A stretch of DNA of 64,000 nucleotides from Bacteroides nordii WAL 11050 = JCM 12987 (lineage in GTDB: Bacteria; Bacteroidota; Bacteroidia; Bacteroidales; Bacteroidaceae). Below are positions 51,759 to 61,405 of this stretch, one piece after another (position 1 is the stretch's first letter; each line of letters begins with the position of its first letter). The translations under genes and the position numbers were made by a program. The notes below the pieces were generated by a model, which saw nothing but the letters and a program-made list of their open reading frames with translations, had not been told where the DNA came from and ran no database searches. Location: contig BAJA01000009.1 in the NCBI GenBank assembly GCA_000613465.1, positions 1 to 64,000 of the forward strand. Reading direction: 5' to 3'.

Positions 51759-52216
51759 TTTATTTTCATTGATTCAACCCAAAAATTCGGCACTCCATTG
51801 TAATGATCTATAATTCTCTCTTCTACAGCATGGGCCTCCCATACAGCACATATTTCCAATCCCTCACATTCCTCTCTGGTAGCTTTTGTCACTTCTCCTG
51901 TATTGGGATTATATAATTCGAACTGTGTTTCATTCAGTGCATCTTGTATACATTGCATTGGAAGAATTTTAAGATCTTCTCGGATAGGTAGTTTTCCTAC
52001 TTTCAACCAAAGTCCGGTTGATATTACATCCCTATACACCGATACTATAAATAATACCGGTTTTTCTAACAAAATACTCAGATCTTCTAATTCAGGATCT
52101 TTGGTGTAAATATCAAAAAAAGCGATACCGTTTTCCAATAGTTGTGCATAGTTATAATACCCGTTTTTCAGGTCAATCTTCACTATTGATCCGGGGGTTC
52201 TTCTTTGTCTTTTCAT
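51755..52216 (-). CDS. Imm26-like immunity protein
   Basis: The 153-residue cytosolic protein resembles the Imm26 family as I remember it: a basic start, GSIVKIDLKNGYYNYAQLLENG, FFDIYTKDP and LEKPVLFIVSVYRD followed by GLWLKVGKLPI. Imm26 proteins neutralise toxin tips of polymorphic systems. It begins 18 bp after the orphan tip gene at 52235, which is probably the toxin it guards against. A profile search would settle the family. Confidence 0.75.
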   Translation of the reverse strand: MKRQRRTPGSIVKIDLKNGYYNYAQLLENGIAFFDIYTKDPELEDLSILLEKPVLFIVSVYRDVISTGLWLKVGKLPIREDLKILPMQCIQDALNETQFELYNPNTGEVTKATREECEGLEICAVWEAHAVEERIIDHYNGVPNFWVESMKIK

Positions 52217-52234
52217 CTTAATTTCAAATTTAAA

Positions 52235-52792
52235 TTATGGTAATCCAAACTGTTTTGTTGCTTCTTCCAAATATTGATCTATTTTGGGATTGGTGGGGCT
52301 TACTCCATTGATTGTATTCCCGGATGTGCCTCCTTGCGATTTTGCTCCTCCGTTCTTTTCAATCATCTGCTGTTCCCTCCCTCTGATAGCATCCGGATTC
52401 GAGGATGTTTTATCTATCTTTGCAGTACCAAATCCCTCTTTATTCTTATGGTGATTTCTATCTCGATTTTCAATATTCTTTTGGGGGGTATTTGTTCCAC
52501 TTGTTCGTCCTGTATATACCTCTCCTGTCTGGCGATTTATTTTTGTGTATGTTTGATATGTTTTTTTTGCTGTGGTGGTTTTATCTACTGCCTTAACTGC
52601 ATCCGTCGCCTTATCCAACGCCCTGATTCCCTTAGCCGCCGCACCTACCCCTCCCGGTATTCCTGGCAAGATGACAGCCACCATATCTACCCCTAAACCA
52701 TCTATAACCGTCGCACCAACATTACCCGCGCTAACATTGCTAACAAAACTTTCAACACCCGTGACAAGGCTAAATATATTCCATGCTGATTC
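52235..52792 (-). CDS. Orphan RHS toxin tip, GIY-YIG/URI-nuclease-like
   Basis: The frame opens at 52792 right after a stop codon, with RHS homology from the first codon: ESAWNIFSLVTGVESFVSNV, then GGVGAAAKGIRALDKATDAV and KAVDKT, nearly as in the full RHS gene. It then diverges into a new tip of about 95 residues with TYTKINRQTGEVYTGRTSG, IRGREQQMIEKNGGAKSQGG and ING. The YxGRTSG and REQQ..E pattern recalls GIY-YIG/URI-type nuclease tips. An internal ATG at 52684 would give 149 residues; the core needed for delivery is missing, so this is a displaced cassette that could recombine into the full gene. Confidence 0.75.
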   Translation of the reverse strand, partial: ESAWNIFSLVTGVESFVSNVSAGNVGATVIDGLGVDMVAVILPGIPGGVGAAAKGIRALDKATDAVKAVDKTTTAKKTYQTYTKINRQTGEVYTGRTSGTNTPQKNIENRDRNHHKNKEGFGTAKIDKTSSNPDAIRGREQQMIEKNGGAKSQGGTSGNTINGVSPTNPKIDQYLEEATKQFGLP

Positions 52793-52970
52793 TTATATTA
52801 TTGGGTGTATGAATACACTATATATTTCATCCATAACAGAGGGGGAATAGCAAGGTGGCGACCGAGACGTTTACATTATACAGAGATCCATTTTAACTTG
52901 CGAAACTTGAATAAATCCCTATTGAGATAGTCAACTATACACAGTGTAAAACGCTATTACATAGATAACT
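52793..52970 (-). other. 178-bp spacer between immunity gene and orphan tip
   Basis: No gene is present. The RHS homology of the tip cassette stops sharply at 52792, and this spacer shows no match to the full RHS gene, so it is the outer junction of the displaced cassette. Possibly the remains of whatever carried or replaced the deleted core. Confidence 0.45.
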
Positions 52971-53339
52971 TTAAATAATAACAAAAGAAAAATTGTTGCA
53001 ATTAAAGTTGATAATTCCTTTTTTACCAAATTTAAACTGAAAATTTACATTATATGTTCCATCTTCATTTTTTAGATAAGAGAAATCATAAATACCTAAC
53101 CTACCTATTTGATTACTGCAATCTAAATGAATTTTCAGATCAGTAACAAATTCAAATATCATTTGTGTATTTATATTAAGAAAATCATAGTCATTTTTCA
53201 AATCCTCCTGTCCATTCCAATCTATTATTATTTTTAGATCTAGTCCATGTAATCCTAACCAACTTATAGATTCAATAGTACTTTCATTTATAATAATAGA
53301 ATCAACTTCTTCGTTTTTGTATATATTCTTTTTTGTCAT
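52971..53339 (-). CDS. Candidate immunity protein of the full RHS toxin
   Basis: The 122-residue cytosolic protein has a beta-strand-rich, acidic sequence with IIIDWNGQEDLKNDYDFLNI and FNCNNFSFVII at the end. I know no family name. It is the first gene after the RHS gene on the same strand, about 206 bp beyond the RHS stop, and a paralogue stands after the next displaced tip. Location and small size support an immunity role; no other evidence exists. Confidence 0.65.
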   Translation of the reverse strand: MTKKNIYKNEEVDSIIINESTIESISWLGLHGLDLKIIIDWNGQEDLKNDYDFLNINTQMIFEFVTDLKIHLDCSNQIGRLGIYDFSYLKNEDGTYNVNFQFKFGKKGIINFNCNNFSFVII

Positions 53340-53545
53340 AATGGTGATATTTAGTGATGTAAATTTAATACTAAAATAAGTTTTACTATAATTAATGTGA
53401 GCTAAGTTTTAAAATAAAAGTGTTTTTTGGGGTATATAAGGGAAAGGAATGTAGAAAAACTTACTTTTCTTTTTAACTTTTTCTGTTTATAAGTTGGAAT
53501 CATAATCATTGTATTAATTGCATTTGAACTTTTAAAAACGTAATC

Positions 53546-56500
53546 TCATTTAGTTCTTGTAGCTATTCCATCCCATATGCGCATCATCTCGTCATAGGTC
53601 GGTATATGGCTTGTATTCTCATCAGCTCCAGAAAACACCTTGCCTGTGTCTGGATTTCTATTTTTATAAGGTTCATGCGTGTGTGTCGTCCCATGATCTG
53701 TTTGAGTTTTTTTATCAAAATGTGTCTTATTTTGTAGTATATCTGTTCGGCTGCCATCAGGATGTGTATATGATCCCTTGGATGTCGTTTTTGTATCAAT
53801 TAAACTGCCATTAGTATCGCCAATGAATCTTGCTTTACCTGAGCGTGAGGCCTTACCCACTGCTTTACCGCTATCAACGGTTTTATCAACCGCCTTTACC
53901 GCATCCGTCGCCTTATCCAGCGCCCTGATTCCCTTAGCCGCCGCACCTACTCCTCCCGGTATTACCGGCAATACAACGGCTGCAGCATCTACCACTACGC
54001 CTAAACCATCTACAATTGCAGCACCAACATTCCCCGCACTAACATTGCTAACAAAACTTTCAACACCGGTGAGAAGGCTAAATATATCCCATGCCGATTC
54101 TACATATTTCCCCGTGGGGTCTTTATACCTCACCGGATTATTCAATGCATACGCATACGGACTCACCGAATAGTACTCCTCGCACAGCGGGTCTACCTGA
54201 TTAAAACGGTTCATGATGGCATACATTGTACGCGCGTCAAAGTAATATTCATCCAGACAATTCGTGCTCATGAATTCTTTGCCACCCAACCCAAACGGAT
54301 AAGTGATATCAGGCTTTCTATCCATTATACCGGATGGATAATAGCTGGGATATCCGAAAGGTTTTTTACTCCCTTTCTCGTATTCCCAAGTACAACCGAT
54401 ATGGTCTTTGACGGCATAATAATTTCTATAACCGGTGCGTTCATATAAATTCAAATAGCCATCCAAAGTGGTGACACGTCTCAATTTTCCGGCAGCGTAA
54501 TAGTAATCTTCACTCCAGTCATTGATTCTGGTGATATAAGGATCGGTATTGTTTACTACCGTATCCAAAGGGGTAGTCGGTTTTGTAGGGTAGGAGCCAT
54601 ACGAATCACGCACCTTACGGCCATCCGCCATATAGGAAAAAGTGAGAAGGTTTCCATCGGTGAAAGCAACCACTTCCGGCAGATTCAGGATATTATTCTT
54701 GATCTTTCCAATCCGATTATCAAGGTTCTTCACCAAATTGCCATTGCTGTCGTAAAAATACTCAACTTCAGCATTTCTGTCATTGGGATAACGAAGATTA
54801 TAATAATTAAACCCCATAGATCGGCAATTGTCCGTTGCAGACTTGATCTGATTACCCTGATATATGACTGACAAAAGATTCAAATGTCCCGGATAATACG
54901 GATCATGAAAAGCACGCTCATAGTTCAGAAGGTTACCCATCTTGTCATAAGAAAAGTTCTCGAAATCTTCCGTCGGTGTACCATCCATCTTATATCTGCG
55001 TGTGCTCAGCAAACGATTGAGTCCGTCGTACGTGAAACGAGCTACCGGAATCTTATTTACCGAATTTGACAGGCAGGGAATATTCCGTTATACAAAGGGG
55101 TTACCCCCTGCGGAAGATCTTCATTGTAGTAAATCTTCTCTCTCATGCCCGGTTCGTTGATCTCCGTAGGCCACCCCCTGACATTGTATTTATAACTTGC
55201 CGTATCAGCGTGATTGTGGATCAACTTCGTTTCTAAACGTCCTACCTCGTCATACCGATAATCTGCCATCAATACACGGGGATCACTGTCGAATGTATGA
55301 TACAATTTCGATACACGCCCGGCAGGGGCATACTCATACTCATACGTGGTTACATGGCTGGCAACTCCCGTAGAGCCGGAAGCAGCGTCCGGATAAATAC
55401 TTGTATGTTCCTTACGAACAGAAACAGGCTGATCGGTAAAATTGTAATTAGTGAAGGTATAGTTCTTGAAACCAAAAGCGGAATTTGCCGTACGCTGTAC
55501 TTCACGACCCCGCCGGTCGTAATAGTAGGCGATGTAGTCCTTTTTAGAGGGATCATTCAATAGTGCGACAACCTGCCCGGTAAGTTTCCCGTACGAGGAC
55601 TTTGGCGAGGACGCAAAAGAGGAATAATAACCCGGGCGGTTTTGAGAACCGATAAACTCACTAAAGATATTGGTATAGTCATAGTCGTCATAATAGTTAA
55701 TAATCAGTGGGGTGCATCGGAGGCTGATTTGTGCTACCGAAGAATACCCATAATTTTCCATAGGTGTTTGAGCCCCTGTATATCCAACAGATAGTACCTT
55801 GTTCTGGCAGAATGTTATCCAGTATTGGTGACTACTGGGTGATTTAAAAAATCCCCAGATAACCTGTCGTCCCAAGTGATCATATTGATAAGACTGCCAC
55901 CGTTTTACCTCTCTGTCGTTGCCGTCTTGCTTAAGCACCATGCGGTCGGATTTGTCATAGACGTAGTAGATCGGTGCGCAGCCCGGAAGTTTCTTTTCGA
56001 TGCAACGGTCCCTCCCGTCATATCGGTATATATATCCATACAATTGGATAGGTTCGCTCTGACTGCAAAGCCAACTTTCCACAGCGGTAAGCGCATCGGC
56101 GGCGGAAGGGGGGAGGACGATTCGTTTGCGCCCTCTGTCGTCATAAACGATATAGGTGTCATGGGCAACGGTTCCATTCATTTGGCGGGTTAAAACTAAA
56201 CGTCCGGAAGAATCAGAAAAAGTGTAAGTGATATGTCCATCCTCATCCGTGACTTGGGTGATGGTTAGCTCGCCGGGTATATAATTGCCGGAACGGGTAA
56301 GCTTTATATCACGATCCAGCTCTTCCACCTGGTAATAGGAGCAGGACAGAACCCCCGACGCTTTGTTGACCAGATAGGCATATTTCACCGCCTTTCCGTT
56401 CTCTTGCCAGGTCTGTCCGGGTCCATATGCTTCACGGACCCGGTTCAACTCGGAGTTTTCGTATACCGTGTAATGATAGGGATTGGTATCCGCATAAAAA

Positions 56501-56793
56501 TCAGTATTCCCGGCGGGACGGGGAAGGAACTCCATCGTTTTCCGGAAAAAGCCATCATAGCCAATGGGAGTCTGTAGGTCTTTTCCTTGTGGGGTGGCAC
56601 CTACTTCCAGTGTTTCGTATTCCAGGCCGAAAGAGTCGTAGTATGTTACTGTTTCGCGTGAACGGCTACCGTCCTCCTCTGTCATCAGATGAGTTTGCAC
56701 ATAATGTTTGTTTTTGTTCTGAGCCTTTAGCAGAGAAGGCAGAGACAGGGATATGCACAAAAGTAGAAGTGTAAAATGAATGGTTCGATTCAT
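53546..56793 (-). CDS. Full-length RHS toxin with variable tip, one apparent frameshift
   Basis: The two frames 55057-56793 and 53546-55012 make one protein of about 1,082 residues when one A is restored opposite 55083-55084, giving LYNGNIPCLSNSVNK and then PVARFTYDGLNRLLSTRRY. It has a Sec signal peptide (LLLLCISLSLPSLLKAQ), a DUF6443-like N-terminal domain (about 25-170), YD/RHS repeats, the RHS core at about 850-895 (MYAIMNRFNQVDP, YAYALNNPVRYKDPTGK) and a Gly/Ala/Val-rich pre-tip segment (about 924-960). The tip (about 973-1082) has SYTHPDGSRTDILQNKTHF and TTHTHEPYKNRNPDTGK, a His/Asp/Asn pattern that recalls Ntox24-type tips from memory only. It likely forms a shell around the tip. Confidence 0.85.
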
Positions 56794-56825
56794 GTTGATT
56801 TACTTTTATTGATTATACTTTTATA

Positions 56826-59800
56826 CTATAGATGATAACCGGGAGTATTGTATGTGAATGTGGAAATAGTCTTTTCAACTCCATCTTCAAGGATATACGA
56901 ACGAATAAGACGTCCCCAGTAATCATACTCAAAATAGGTATTAACTCCATCGGCACCTCTGATGGAGGAAACTCCTATCAAGGGCCGATAGGTATATAAA
57001 GTGCTATGCGGGAGGTTGGTGCCGGATAGGGCGAAGATATCGGGCTGCCCTTGTGCCTCCAACTGTGTAAGCCATGCCCGATCTTTATTGAGTGCGGAAA
57101 GTACTTTGTCAATGGAGGCGTTTTCTACCTTAAAGACAGGATACTGATTGTAATACGACCAAATATAACTGGTGTAAATTTTGCCATCGGAAGTGACCGA
57201 ACTGATATTCCCAAAATCATTGTAGGTGTATTTGAGGCGATCTTCGTATTGGGATAATGTTGGATTCCAAGCTTGAACGGTGTAAATATTGAGCCCCGAA
57301 TACTTGTTTCGTAAAGAGGTCATATCTTTTCCACAAACGCGTTTATAAATCAACAATTTATTGATCGCATTGCATGACAATAGGAAGTCTTGTCCCAAAT
57401 TGTCTGTTATATTCTTCTTGGCCTCTTCAGGGTATATAAACTGTTCTATAATCTCACTGTTGCCTGTTCGGGTTCGGGTCCATAGTGGGTTTAAGTGGTT
57501 GGTTGCATAAAGAGTACCTCCATTTAAGCCTGAATCAAATCCATCGTATACATCACTACTGTCGGGATGATAAACATGCTCGCGAGTCAGGATACTTGTC
57601 TCGCCTGTATCCGAAAAACGGGTAGTGCGTTCACGCTTCAAACGGGAAGCGCCTCGTTCTTTCATCCACGTATAATCTTTATATAATTCTTGAGGACGAC
57701 TATCATACTCCTGAACGTTACAAACACGAGTCTTATAAGGCCGTCCAAAAACAACTGCGAAAGTATAATCATTATCCTCTTTGAATGGCTTTTGGTAAAT
57801 GGAATATTCGTATTCGTGCTTTTCTACCAACGTATCTCCGCTGTATATCTCTTTCTTGATAAGGTGCCCATAGCGTAAAGCATCTTCGCCTTTGTCGGGA
57901 TCAAAGGGTTTTGAAATATCCTGGCGAACTTGTCTCGGAGAGAAAGGATCCTGCGGAATGCCACCATATAAATCCCACTCAGGAGCACTGAAATGATAGT
58001 CTGTACGAATTTCTGCTCCATCGGCGATCACTTGTTCCCTCACATAAGGATAAATCACTGAATTACCATTGCCGAACGAGATATTGGAAACAGGAGTCGC
58101 GCCCCATGTATGTGTGCGACAAAGATTTCTTTCGCCGAGATGGTCAATAGTCAGTCGCTCTTGTTCCGTACAATAATCTCGTTGAGTTACTGCTACCTTA
58201 GCTACACCAAGTCCGGTACCGTCATTGCCATATTTTCCTTCCGGAGCAGAAAGACCATACTGAAAATAACGATATCTGGAAAAGCCACCATGCATATCGC
58301 TCTCTCTAATCATGCTTACCCGCAGTCCTCCTGCCAAATAGACTTTCTTTTGATAATTCGCAGCACCACTGAATACCTTTCCGTACCGATTGGCTTCATA
58401 ACTGAAGTTTGTACGTACTCCCTCCGGTGAGAAGATGTCGGTTAGGACGCCTGTTTTCATATAGTATTCATTGCATTCGCGGGCACTATCTCCATAATGG
58501 AAGTAATAATTGTCGTTTACATAATAACGACCGTAGGGAATAAAGAGTCGAGTGCCGTTGTTTAATTCATGTTGTCCATTATAATATCCCCAATGATCCA
58601 TTGCCGAGCTGGATACAGGCTGAACATAATCAGGCTTATCATATAAAAAAGAATACAAACGACGCTCGGGATCTCTACCGGCAGTAACAGCGATTGAATC
58701 TAATTTTGTGAGTTCCGTGTATGCATTGTACCTGGAGATATAGAATTGAAATTTCCGGATAATACTTCCGTCTTTTGACTTGACTGTAATGCTACTTAGG
58801 TTGTCTTCCGGGTCCTGCTCAAATAAAACGATACCTCCGCCAAAGTCAATACGCGTTAGCTTGCGTTCGTCCACAAAGTCGGAATCGTAAGGATTGAAAA
58901 TCGCATATTCCTGTTCGCTGGGATAAGATGAACTGAGTATCTCGACTTTTCCATCTGTGATATTTCCATAATAAACCCGACCTCTTTGCTTGATTAGTAG
59001 TCTATAGCCTCCATAATAATTAGAACGAGACATGGGGACATTCACACTGTCTGAACGACGTAAGAAAGTGTTCTCTTTTATTGGAAACCAAGTAGAATCA
59101 GATACAGAGCTTCTGCCGCTGCCAACATTATATTCCATTTTATCTTCCAATACAACATAATCAGAAGAATAGCTGGGATTAATTCGCTTTCGCTGTAAAC
59201 TACTGTAACTAAATGATATACACGCTCTTGTCTGACGGGAATTAATGCTCTTACACAGCCAGCGGGTATTATAATTTCCGGTCTTCTCCGTATATCCGTC
59301 CATTTCTCCACCAAACTCATACCAGACACCATTTTCGTCCTCTATATCGACACCATTTTCGCCAATAAGTTCCCAACCGGAAATTTTTAGAGGCGTATAC
59401 GGATAGATACCAAAGCCTGCATTGTACGGAGCATTGTTGTATCCCGTATATTTTACTCCTAAATAAAAAGTACCACTTCGGTTAGGTAATTTATAATAGA
59501 AATGATCGGGTTCGCTGTCACAATCCTTATCTTCAATTCGTCTGAAGAAGCGGGTTAGTTCATCGGAGTTACTGTTATTTTTGTTTTTAAGATATTCCAA
59601 GGTTCTGTATCCTCCGCGTTTTGCGTCATCCGGAATACCTTTGATTTCCCGCATGACGGAAGGCTCGGCATTTAATGTCCAGTTTGTACCCACCCAGCCG
59701 CTTAACTGATGGAGTTTAATTCCGGCAGAATGATAGGTCAAAGTGATAGGAAGCTCTAAATCGCCGGCTTTAATGGTATACAGCGGAATGGTGATATCGG

Positions 59801-59987
59801 CCAATCCTGTACTATGATTAACCGGATAGCAAATATATTTTTGTACAGCCGCCGCTTCTGGAGAGACAGGCGAAATCTGAGGTTGGGAGATTTTGATGGG
59901 ATTATCGGCAGAGACTGTTTCGCAGAATCCTATACAGACGAACAATAAAAGAGTGGCGGTTTGATAAAGGCTTGATAAATTTTTCAT
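56826..59987 (-). CDS. Secreted YD-repeat/SpvB-like partner protein
   Basis: The 1,053-residue protein begins MKNLSSLYQTATLLLFVCIG with a Sec signal peptide; the frame is open to 60050 but that part overlaps the upstream gene. The N-terminal segment (PVSPEAAAVQKYICYPVNHS, IPLYTIKAGDLELPITLTYH) is typical of the large Bacteroidetes proteins that precede RHS genes. The C-terminal end has YD-type units (TYNDFGNISSVTSDG, YFEYDYWGRLIRSYI). It has no RHS core or tip. It lies 32 bp before the RHS gene and is surely co-transcribed; it may help form or export the RHS shell. Confidence 0.85.
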   Translation of the reverse strand: MKNLSSLYQTATLLLFVCIGFCETVSADNPIKISQPQISPVSPEAAAVQKYICYPVNHSTGLADITIPLYTIKAGDLELPITLTYHSAGIKLHQLSGWVGTNWTLNAEPSVMREIKGIPDDAKRGGYRTLEYLKNKNNSNSDELTRFFRRIEDKDCDSEPDHFYYKLPNRSGTFYLGVKYTGYNNAPYNAGFGIYPYTPLKISGWELIGENGVDIEDENGVWYEFGGEMDGYTEKTGNYNTRWLCKSINSRQTRACISFSYSSLQRKRINPSYSSDYVVLEDKMEYNVGSGRSSVSDSTWFPIKENTFLRRSDSVNVPMSRSNYYGGYRLLIKQRGRVYYGNITDGKVEILSSSYPSEQEYAIFNPYDSDFVDERKLTRIDFGGGIVLFEQDPEDNLSSITVKSKDGSIIRKFQFYISRYNAYTELTKLDSIAVTAGRDPERRLYSFLYDKPDYVQPVSSSAMDHWGYYNGQHELNNGTRLFIPYGRYYVNDNYYFHYGDSARECNEYYMKTGVLTDIFSPEGVRTNFSYEANRYGKVFSGAANYQKKVYLAGGLRVSMIRESDMHGGFSRYRYFQYGLSAPEGKYGNDGTGLGVAKVAVTQRDYCTEQERLTIDHLGERNLCRTHTWGATPVSNISFGNGNSVIYPYVREQVIADGAEIRTDYHFSAPEWDLYGGIPQDPFSPRQVRQDISKPFDPDKGEDALRYGHLIKKEIYSGDTLVEKHEYEYSIYQKPFKEDNDYTFAVVFGRPYKTRVCNVQEYDSRPQELYKDYTWMKERGASRLKRERTTRFSDTGETSILTREHVYHPDSSDVYDGFDSGLNGGTLYATNHLNPLWTRTRTGNSEIIEQFIYPEEAKKNITDNLGQDFLLSCNAINKLLIYKRVCGKDMTSLRNKYSGLNIYTVQAWNPTLSQYEDRLKYTYNDFGNISSVTSDGKIYTSYIWSYYNQYPVFKVENASIDKVLSALNKDRAWLTQLEAQGQPDIFALSGTNLPHSTLYTYRPLIGVSSIRGADGVNTYFEYDYWGRLIRSYILEDGVEKTISTFTYNTPGYHL

Positions 59988-60015
59988 AATAGTATTTGAA
60001 TATAGTGGTCGGTAC

Positions 60016-61155
60016 TCAGATTTTCTCGCCATAGACTTTGCCATTGACAATCAGACGTAATACATAGCGCTCTGATAGCAAAGAATCAATAGCGATGGAC
60101 TCACGATATTGTCCCGGACGTAATGCTTTCTTCGGGTAAATAGCCAACAGTTCACCCTGAACAGTATATAAGGCCATCTCAACCTCGCAGGAAGTATTCA
60201 GCATATATTCTACAACCAGATTATTGCTTTCCTGATAGAATTTACATTTTCCCATCGCATCCTCTAATGAGAATGAACCATTACGGGATCTATTCTTTCC
60301 CGACTGCCGTTGTGTAAGTGTCTCTTCACGCTTCTGCCGATTCTCCGTATCTTCATTCAATGTATAATATTGGTCAACCGTAGGATAGTAGAAAGCAGTC
60401 TGAAAATGAGGAATGGGAACACTGTGGCGGATTAGGGTGTTTTCCACTGTCTCTACTATCGGATAACGATAGCCTGAAGCGTACCAACTATAAGTATCGG
60501 TCTGTGTAACAAGTGTGTCTGTGTTGATGCGATATGAGATACTGTCCGGAGTGAACTGGCGTAACCACAAAGCGGAGTCTTCTGCCATTACGGATTCGTT
60601 GCTCAGGTTCAGATCTTGTACAAACCGTCGTTCTGTATGTATCCGTAATACATCAGGAATAGTATCTCCGGCTATGATCAGGGTTCCTGTTGCATCCACC
60701 GAAACGGTGGTTTTGCCTAATAGTTCCATACCATAGGCATGTTGGTATTCACCGGTATAGCCAAAGTAACTTTCGAAGTGGCTGCCCAATTGTATGGGAT
60801 ATACGGCCAGAAGTTCCGGATGAATTGCTTTTTGGTAGGTTGATATATTTTCGACTTCGGTTTTCCATAGAGAATCTCCTGCCACACGATAAGTGTATCG
60901 GGTTCGATGTTCAGTGCCTGTCAATAGAGAATCATTGCCGGTATAGATCAGTTCATACTGTTCGTCTATAGGAGTCAGGTGGTCGAATTGCCATACTTTT
61001 CCCGTACCGCTTTCTCCCGGAGGAAGAAAGCGAATTTCCTGTTTATAGATTTTGTCACCTACCCGGGGGAGGGTGGTCGATTTGTGAAAGAGGGTTTGTG
61101 CATGTGAACCGAATAAGTAAAGGCAGAACAAACATATAAATAAAATCTTTTTCAT
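60016..61155 (-). CDS. Secreted protein with a sorting-domain-like C-terminus
   Basis: The 379-residue protein has a signal peptide (MKKILFICLFCLYLFGSHAQ) and a beta-rich body that I do not recognise. The last 60 residues (CEVEMALYTVQGELLAIYPK, GQYRESIAIDSLLSERYVLR, NGKVYGEKI) resemble the type A sorting domains of type IX secretion. T9SS is rare in Bacteroides, and no T9SS genes are in the window, so the resemblance may be only of fold. It is the first gene of the island operon, 28 bp before the YD-repeat gene. Confidence 0.75.
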   Translation of the reverse strand: MKKILFICLFCLYLFGSHAQTLFHKSTTLPRVGDKIYKQEIRFLPPGESGTGKVWQFDHLTPIDEQYELIYTGNDSLLTGTEHRTRYTYRVAGDSLWKTEVENISTYQKAIHPELLAVYPIQLGSHFESYFGYTGEYQHAYGMELLGKTTVSVDATGTLIIAGDTIPDVLRIHTERRFVQDLNLSNESVMAEDSALWLRQFTPDSISYRINTDTLVTQTDTYSWYASGYRYPIVETVENTLIRHSVPIPHFQTAFYYPTVDQYYTLNEDTENRQKREETLTQRQSGKNRSRNGSFSLEDAMGKCKFYQESNNLVVEYMLNTSCEVEMALYTVQGELLAIYPKKALRPGQYRESIAIDSLLSERYVLRLIVNGKVYGEKI

Positions 61156-61292
61156 GTGGGAATTATTAATTTTATATTCATAATCATATAAAAAAGGAAG
61201 AAAATCTATTAGCCGGAGATAGAGATCAGAAGGTCAATAGAAATAAGGTTATGAAAAATGTTATATTTCTGAAAATTAGATTGTTACAAAGG

Positions 61293-61384
61293 TGTACACT
61301 CTTGTATGACATAAGTGTACACTTTTGTTGTATAAGAATGTACACTTTTGCATGGTAATAATGTACATTCTTGCATATCTCTTG
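61293..61384. repeat. Four TGTACA-containing units at exact 23-bp spacing
   Basis: TGTAC starts at 61293, 61316, 61339 and 61362. The unit reads approximately TGTACACTTTTGCATGGTAATAA, with two to five changes between copies. It fills the 250-bp gap between the GH43 gene and the island operon on the reverse strand, upstream of that operon. It could be an array of binding sites for a regulator of the island, or a simple tandem repeat. Confidence 0.8.
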
Positions 61385-61405
61385 TCAAAACGCGTGTCGC
61401 AAGTC

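Noticed and set aside
52274..52696. Forward frame of 140 codons rich in Cys and Ile
   Set aside because: Antisense to the orphan toxin tip, whose frame matches the full RHS protein; the Cys-rich product is a shadow.
53778..54173. Forward frame of 131 codons
   Set aside because: Antisense to the Ala/Gly/Val-rich segment of the RHS gene; low-complexity shadow.
61293..61384. CRISPR array
   Set aside because: The four 23-bp units are contiguous without separate unique spacers, and no cas genes are present.
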